From assembly GCA_964583615.1 (NCBI GenBank), contig CAZOWM010000013.1, positions 8,919-72,918 of the forward strand: DNA of 64,000 nucleotides, read 5' to 3'. Below the pieces are notes generated by a model, which searched no databases, was not told the DNA's origin, and worked only from the letters and a program-made list of their open reading frames with translations. Below, piece after piece: positions 60,868-64,000 of this stretch. The DNA comes from CAZOWM01 sp964583615. Its GTDB lineage: Bacteria; Spirochaetota; B62-G9; DRHN01. The stretch's first letter is position 1, and each line of letters begins with the position of its first letter. Both the position numbers and the translations under genes were made by a program.

Positions 60868-63153
60868 ATGCAGGAAAGGATACACAGTTCATTTCAGAAA
60901 CAGTGGATCAAAAATATCAAAAAAATACTCGCACATGCCTTCATGGAAGGGAGAAAAAATCTCTATGAGCACGAAGTCTATCAGATTCTCCGGGAGATCG
61001 GTATACATACTCCCGCATACTGCTTTATCAGAAGCGAAAAAGAAATAACCAACCAGACCTTATCGATTTTCGGAAGCGGGAAAATCGTACTCAAGGTGGT
61101 CTCCCCACAAATCATTCACAAGCAGAAATCCGGCGGAGTGAGGGTGGTGTTCAAGGACCTTGATTTTGTAAAATACTCGCTCACACAGATGAAGTCTTTT
61201 TTTTCGGATAAGGGAACCGAGGTTGCTGGAATTCTTCTTGTGGAGTACATCGACTACTCGAAAGACCTCGGAAACGAGATCCTTCTCGGTTTCAGAGAGA
61301 GTGAGTCTTTCGGCCCGGTTATTTCCTTCAGCAAGGGAGGAACGGACGCCGAACACTTTGCCACCAATTTTTCCGCTCCAAACCTGATACTTCCTCCAAT
61401 CAACCGTGAGTGGGCGTCTGCGCTTCAGTCGTCTACACATATTCAAAAAAAATATCTCGACGAAAAAAAAGCACACTACATAACAAAGATCATCGATGCT
61501 GAGCTCAAACTCAGTACGCTTTCAACACATTTTTCCAACTTCTTCGAATCCACATCCGGATTCGTGCTAAAAGAATTCGAGATAAATCCATTTGTGTTCG
61601 ATGTTGACGACAGGTTTATTCCAATTGACGGCTACGCAACCTTTAATCGAAAGGACCCTGAACCGATCGATCTCGAAGTGCAACCCTTGTCCACAGTGAA
61701 ATCCCTGTTCCACCCTGAGGGGATTGCAGTAATCGGCATCAGCCTCACAGATATGTCCAAGGCAGGAAACATCATCGTAAAAAACCTTCCTGATTTGCAG
61801 CATGACGACCTCTACTGCGTCAATAAAAAGGGCGGGCATATCACAGTCTCTGATAGACACTTTGATCTCTACACCTCGGTATGTGAGATCGAAAATCCTG
61901 TCGATCTTGCCGTCATCACAGTTCCCGCGGAGTCCACGATACCGGTGGTTGAGGACTGCGTAAAAAAGAGAGTAAAATCGATCATCCTCATTCTCGGCGG
62001 ATTCTTTGAAGTGAAAAAAAACAGGGACATCGAACTCAGGATCCTTGAAATTTGCAGACGCAACAGCATCAGGGTCATGGGGCCAAACTGCCTGGGAATT
62101 CTCTACGGAGGAGAAGGCAAGAATCGTGGGATAAACACCTTCTTCATACCGGAAGAAAAGTTCATAGTGAACCTCGACAAGAAGAAGAATGTTGCCATAC
62201 TGAGCCAGAGCGGCGCGCTCGGGATAACAGAAATATTCAATCTTCGGAATGCCATATCGCCGCGGGTAATCGTAAGCTATGGAAATCAGCTCGATATCGA
62301 TCCGTCCGATCTCGTGCAGTATTGCGAAAAAGACCGTTCCGTGGATGTGATAGGACTCTATATTGAGGGATTCAAACGGGGCGCAGGACGAAGGTTTTGC
62401 AACACCACGGCTGAATCAAAGAAACCGATCATCGTATACAAGGCGGGGAGAACAGAAGCGGGAAAGCTGGCGACACAGTCACACACCGCGAGTATCGCAG
62501 GTGAATACGAGGTGGCAAAGGCTGCAATGAAACAGGCCGGAGTAATCGTGGCAGAGTCGATGCTCGATCACGGTGACTTCATCAAGACCTTCGCCCTGCT
62601 TCACGACTTCACTGTCACAGGAAACAGGGTCGTTGTGATCGCCAACGCGGGATATGAAAAGACATACGCTGCCGACAACCTCGGCGAGCTCGCCCTGGCA
62701 GACCTCGATGCAGAAACGGTTCGAAAACTGGAGAAAATCATCCCGCCATTTGTCAGTGTGGACCCGCTTCTCGACCTCACCGCCATGGCTTCCGACGAGC
62801 TGTTCGAGCAGTGCATCGATATCCTCCTCTCTTCCCCACAGGTTGATGCGCTGTGCATTTCCATTGTTCCACAGGCCCAGCTCATCCACACCACTGACGA
62901 GGAAATTGAATCCTACAAGGAAAACGTCGCTGCGCGAATCGTCAACACGGTACAGAAACATAAGAAACCGGCTGCGGTTTCAATAAACGTCGTCTCAGGC
63001 GCGGATGCTGCATACAACAAATTCGGGCAGCTTATCGATTTGGGCGGTGTGCCCACATTTCTCACTGCCGAAAGGGCGATGGCGTGTCTCAACGAGTTTA
63101 TCCGCTATAAACTCATCAAGGAAAAAAATGTATTTAGTGAATGGTTGAAATAA
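60868..63153 (+). CDS. NDP-forming acyl-CoA synthetase (acetate--CoA ligase type), ATP-grasp first
   Basis: The 761-residue protein has an ATP-grasp domain at about residues 25-250 (VLKVVSPQIIHKQKSGGVRV, EFEINPFVFD), then a CoA-binding domain from about 275 (VAVIGIS-like GIAVIGISLTDMSKAGNIIV, RVMGPNCLGIL) and succinyl-CoA-synthetase-like domains (AILSQSGALGITEIF; ATQSHTASIAGEYEVAK). This places the beta-type part ahead of the alpha-type part, the reverse of common fused enzymes. It would make acid and ATP from acyl-CoA and ADP without a phosphotransacylase. The usual phospho-His should be sought in the alpha-type part. Confidence 0.9.
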   Translation: MQERIHSSFQKQWIKNIKKILAHAFMEGRKNLYEHEVYQILREIGIHTPAYCFIRSEKEITNQTLSIFGSGKIVLKVVSPQIIHKQKSGGVRVVFKDLDFVKYSLTQMKSFFSDKGTEVAGILLVEYIDYSKDLGNEILLGFRESESFGPVISFSKGGTDAEHFATNFSAPNLILPPINREWASALQSSTHIQKKYLDEKKAHYITKIIDAELKLSTLSTHFSNFFESTSGFVLKEFEINPFVFDVDDRFIPIDGYATFNRKDPEPIDLEVQPLSTVKSLFHPEGIAVIGISLTDMSKAGNIIVKNLPDLQHDDLYCVNKKGGHITVSDRHFDLYTSVCEIENPVDLAVITVPAESTIPVVEDCVKKRVKSIILILGGFFEVKKNRDIELRILEICRRNSIRVMGPNCLGILYGGEGKNRGINTFFIPEEKFIVNLDKKKNVAILSQSGALGITEIFNLRNAISPRVIVSYGNQLDIDPSDLVQYCEKDRSVDVIGLYIEGFKRGAGRRFCNTTAESKKPIIVYKAGRTEAGKLATQSHTASIAGEYEVAKAAMKQAGVIVAESMLDHGDFIKTFALLHDFTVTGNRVVVIANAGYEKTYAADNLGELALADLDAETVRKLEKIIPPFVSVDPLLDLTAMASDELFEQCIDILLSSPQVDALCISIVPQAQLIHTTDEEIESYKENVAARIVNTVQKHKKPAAVSINVVSGADAAYNKFGQLIDLGGVPTFLTAERAMACLNEFIRYKLIKEKNVFSEWLK

Positions 63154-63165
63154 CGGGGGCAGTAT

Positions 63166-63600
63166 ATGAAAATCGACAATGTTGATATGGGAATCGTGAA
63201 GATTCTTTCGGAAAACGGAAGAATTCCAAACAATGAGATTGCCTCACGGTTGATGATTTCTGAGGGGACGGTCAGAAATCGCATCAAGAAGCTGACCGAC
63301 AACAATTTCCTCAAGGTGAAAGGGATGATCAACCCGGATGAAGGCACGGAGAAGCAACTCATCTATATTCTCATAACCCTGCAAGTGACGAAAAAATGGA
63401 AGGAGACAGCGGAGAAAATCTCAAAGCTCGGAGATGTGAAGTCTGTTTCTATGATCACCGGCCGGTTCGATCTGGTAGTGGAGCTTTTCATTGAGCCCCA
63501 AAACCTGATGGCCTTCCTCACCGACGAGCTTTCCACCATTGGGGAGGTTTTCTCCACGGAGAGCCTCGTGACAATAAAAAATTTAAACAAATGGGTATGA
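63166..63600 (+). CDS. Lrp/AsnC family transcriptional regulator
   Basis: The 144-residue protein has an N-terminal helix-turn-helix (VDMGIVKILSENGRIPNNEI, then ISEGTVRNRIKKLTDNNFL) and a RAM ligand domain (DVKSVSMITGRFDLVVELF, LSTIGEVFSTESLVTIK). Such proteins sense amino acids or organic acids. It starts after GGGGGC, 12 bp behind the acyl-CoA synthetase, so it belongs to that transcript and is a likely regulator of it. Confidence 0.93.
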   Translation: MKIDNVDMGIVKILSENGRIPNNEIASRLMISEGTVRNRIKKLTDNNFLKVKGMINPDEGTEKQLIYILITLQVTKKWKETAEKISKLGDVKSVSMITGRFDLVVELFIEPQNLMAFLTDELSTIGEVFSTESLVTIKNLNKWV

Positions 63601-63859
63601 AAGGGAAATCGGCGGTACTACCCGGTAACTCACAAACAGCCTGATTTCAGATAAAGTACGGACAAAACACGAATTCTATATCTACCTCTGGAAAACAACT
63701 CATCGGTATTCTCACTTGACGAGATAAAAGATTTATTCAAGGGAGGAACATCGCTTTTCATTACTATATAAGGAGTGACCTTTATCAATATTATATTTCA
63801 TTATGATAATTTATAAAAAGATAATGAGATAGGTAATTTGAGCTATTCTCTATAGTATA
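63601..63859. other. AT-rich intergenic stretch after the Lrp-type gene
   Basis: No gene is supported. A short frame after AAGGAG at 63770 (starting GTG 63774, reading TFINIIFHYDN before a stop) could be the broken front of the partial gene that follows. No terminator hairpin with a U-tract was found. Confidence 0.3.
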
Positions 63860-64000
63860 ATGAATTTCTATGAAATAGAAGGTGCTGAAAAAGGAGAGTC
63901 TCCTTATATGATAGTTGAGGATATCGATGTGGAGAGCTGGGAGACTTGGCAAAAAGTTGTAAATAGTGAAGCTATGAAAGAAGTTGTAGAAACTTGGGGT
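63860..64000 (+). CDS. Partial EthD-like small protein (runs off the window)
   Basis: An open frame from ATG 63860 to the window edge reads GAEKGESPYMIVEDIDVESW and SEAMKEVVETWG, which resembles the C-terminal half of EthD/Dabb-like ferredoxin-fold proteins. The N-terminal half expected upstream is missing and there is no ribosome binding site. It may be a truncated gene or an unfamiliar short protein. Confidence 0.3.
   Translation, partial: MNFYEIEGAEKGESPYMIVEDIDVESWETWQKVVNSEAMKEVVETWG

Noticed and set aside
1..64000. Search for CRISPR arrays, rRNA, tRNA, insertion sequences and prophage
   Set aside because: No regularly spaced repeats, conserved RNA gene sequences, transposase motifs or phage structural genes were seen on reading both strands.

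Overview
This window is bacterial chromosomal DNA, by eye near 50% G+C, with dense, mostly minus-strand operons to 35 kb and mixed strands afterwards. I see no rRNA, tRNA, CRISPR array, transposase or phage genes. Several signal-peptide and beta-barrel proteins imply an outer membrane. The complete rnf ion-pump operon, two radical SAM enzymes, a butyrate kinase and an NDP-forming acyl-CoA synthetase suggest an anaerobic or fermentative Gram-negative. A spirochaete-like organism is my best guess, with low confidence because no taxonomic marker is present.

Layout. 0-5.2 kb: end of an M15-type peptidase, an intact FGGY kinase, then a decaying patch (a phosphotransferase that has lost its catalytic loop and a sodium:solute symporter tail), a rhomboid protease and an MFS exporter. 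5.5-7.6 kb: an AT-rich restriction-modification island with a beta-class cytosine methyltransferase that carries a nuclease-fold tail, and a MjaI-type endonuclease gene interrupted by TGA. 7.8-14.1 kb: Ogt, an aldo/keto reductase, a xylulokinase-like kinase, a thymidine-kinase-like P-loop protein, OsmC and a DUF4432 epimerase-like protein. 14.2-21 kb: a six-gene operon (beta-barrel, M24 peptidase, TrkH, TrkA, HAMP-PAS sensor, secreted LamG/FN3 protein). 21-23.3 kb: a radical SAM enzyme, a ribbon-helix-helix regulator and an FtsB-like protein. 23.7-28.2 kb: proA, proB, an RsbU-type phosphatase and a GspN/AsmA-like protein. 28.2-33.9 kb: rnfCDGEAB plus an RseC-like protein. 33.9-39 kb: an anion transporter, Prp, a MEMO1-like protein, a nucleotidyltransferase, a TPM protein and LemA. 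39-45 kb: a receiver-histidine kinase, a large secreted metallopeptidase/beta-propeller/barrel protein and a second radical SAM enzyme. 45-52 kb: a solute-uptake and catabolism cluster (Tat substrate-binding protein, ATPase, permease, two Gfo/Idh dehydrogenases and a URO-D family enzyme). 52-59.4 kb: a Tpx-pterin dehydratase fusion, small unknown proteins, MscS, a broken ptsI, a fused trehalose synthase/phosphatase, an FKBP and a MarR regulator. 59.7-63.6 kb: butyrate kinase, acyl-CoA synthetase and an Lrp-type regulator.

How the genes fit together. Osmotic adaptation recurs: TrkHA potassium uptake, ProBA proline synthesis, trehalose synthesis, a MscS channel and OsmC. Energy genes (rnf, buk, acyl-CoA synthetase) fit ferredoxin- and acyl-CoA-based fermentation. 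The most interesting signal is regulatory: the ribbon-helix-helix gene at 22650-22904 and the second radical SAM gene at 43483-44922 are preceded by promoters with the same architecture and the same nine-base TGGTAGTAT over the -10 element, which in the second case is half of a perfect 20-bp palindrome. As the other radical SAM paralogue lies just downstream of the regulator, this may be one small regulon for two paralogous enzymes of unknown product.
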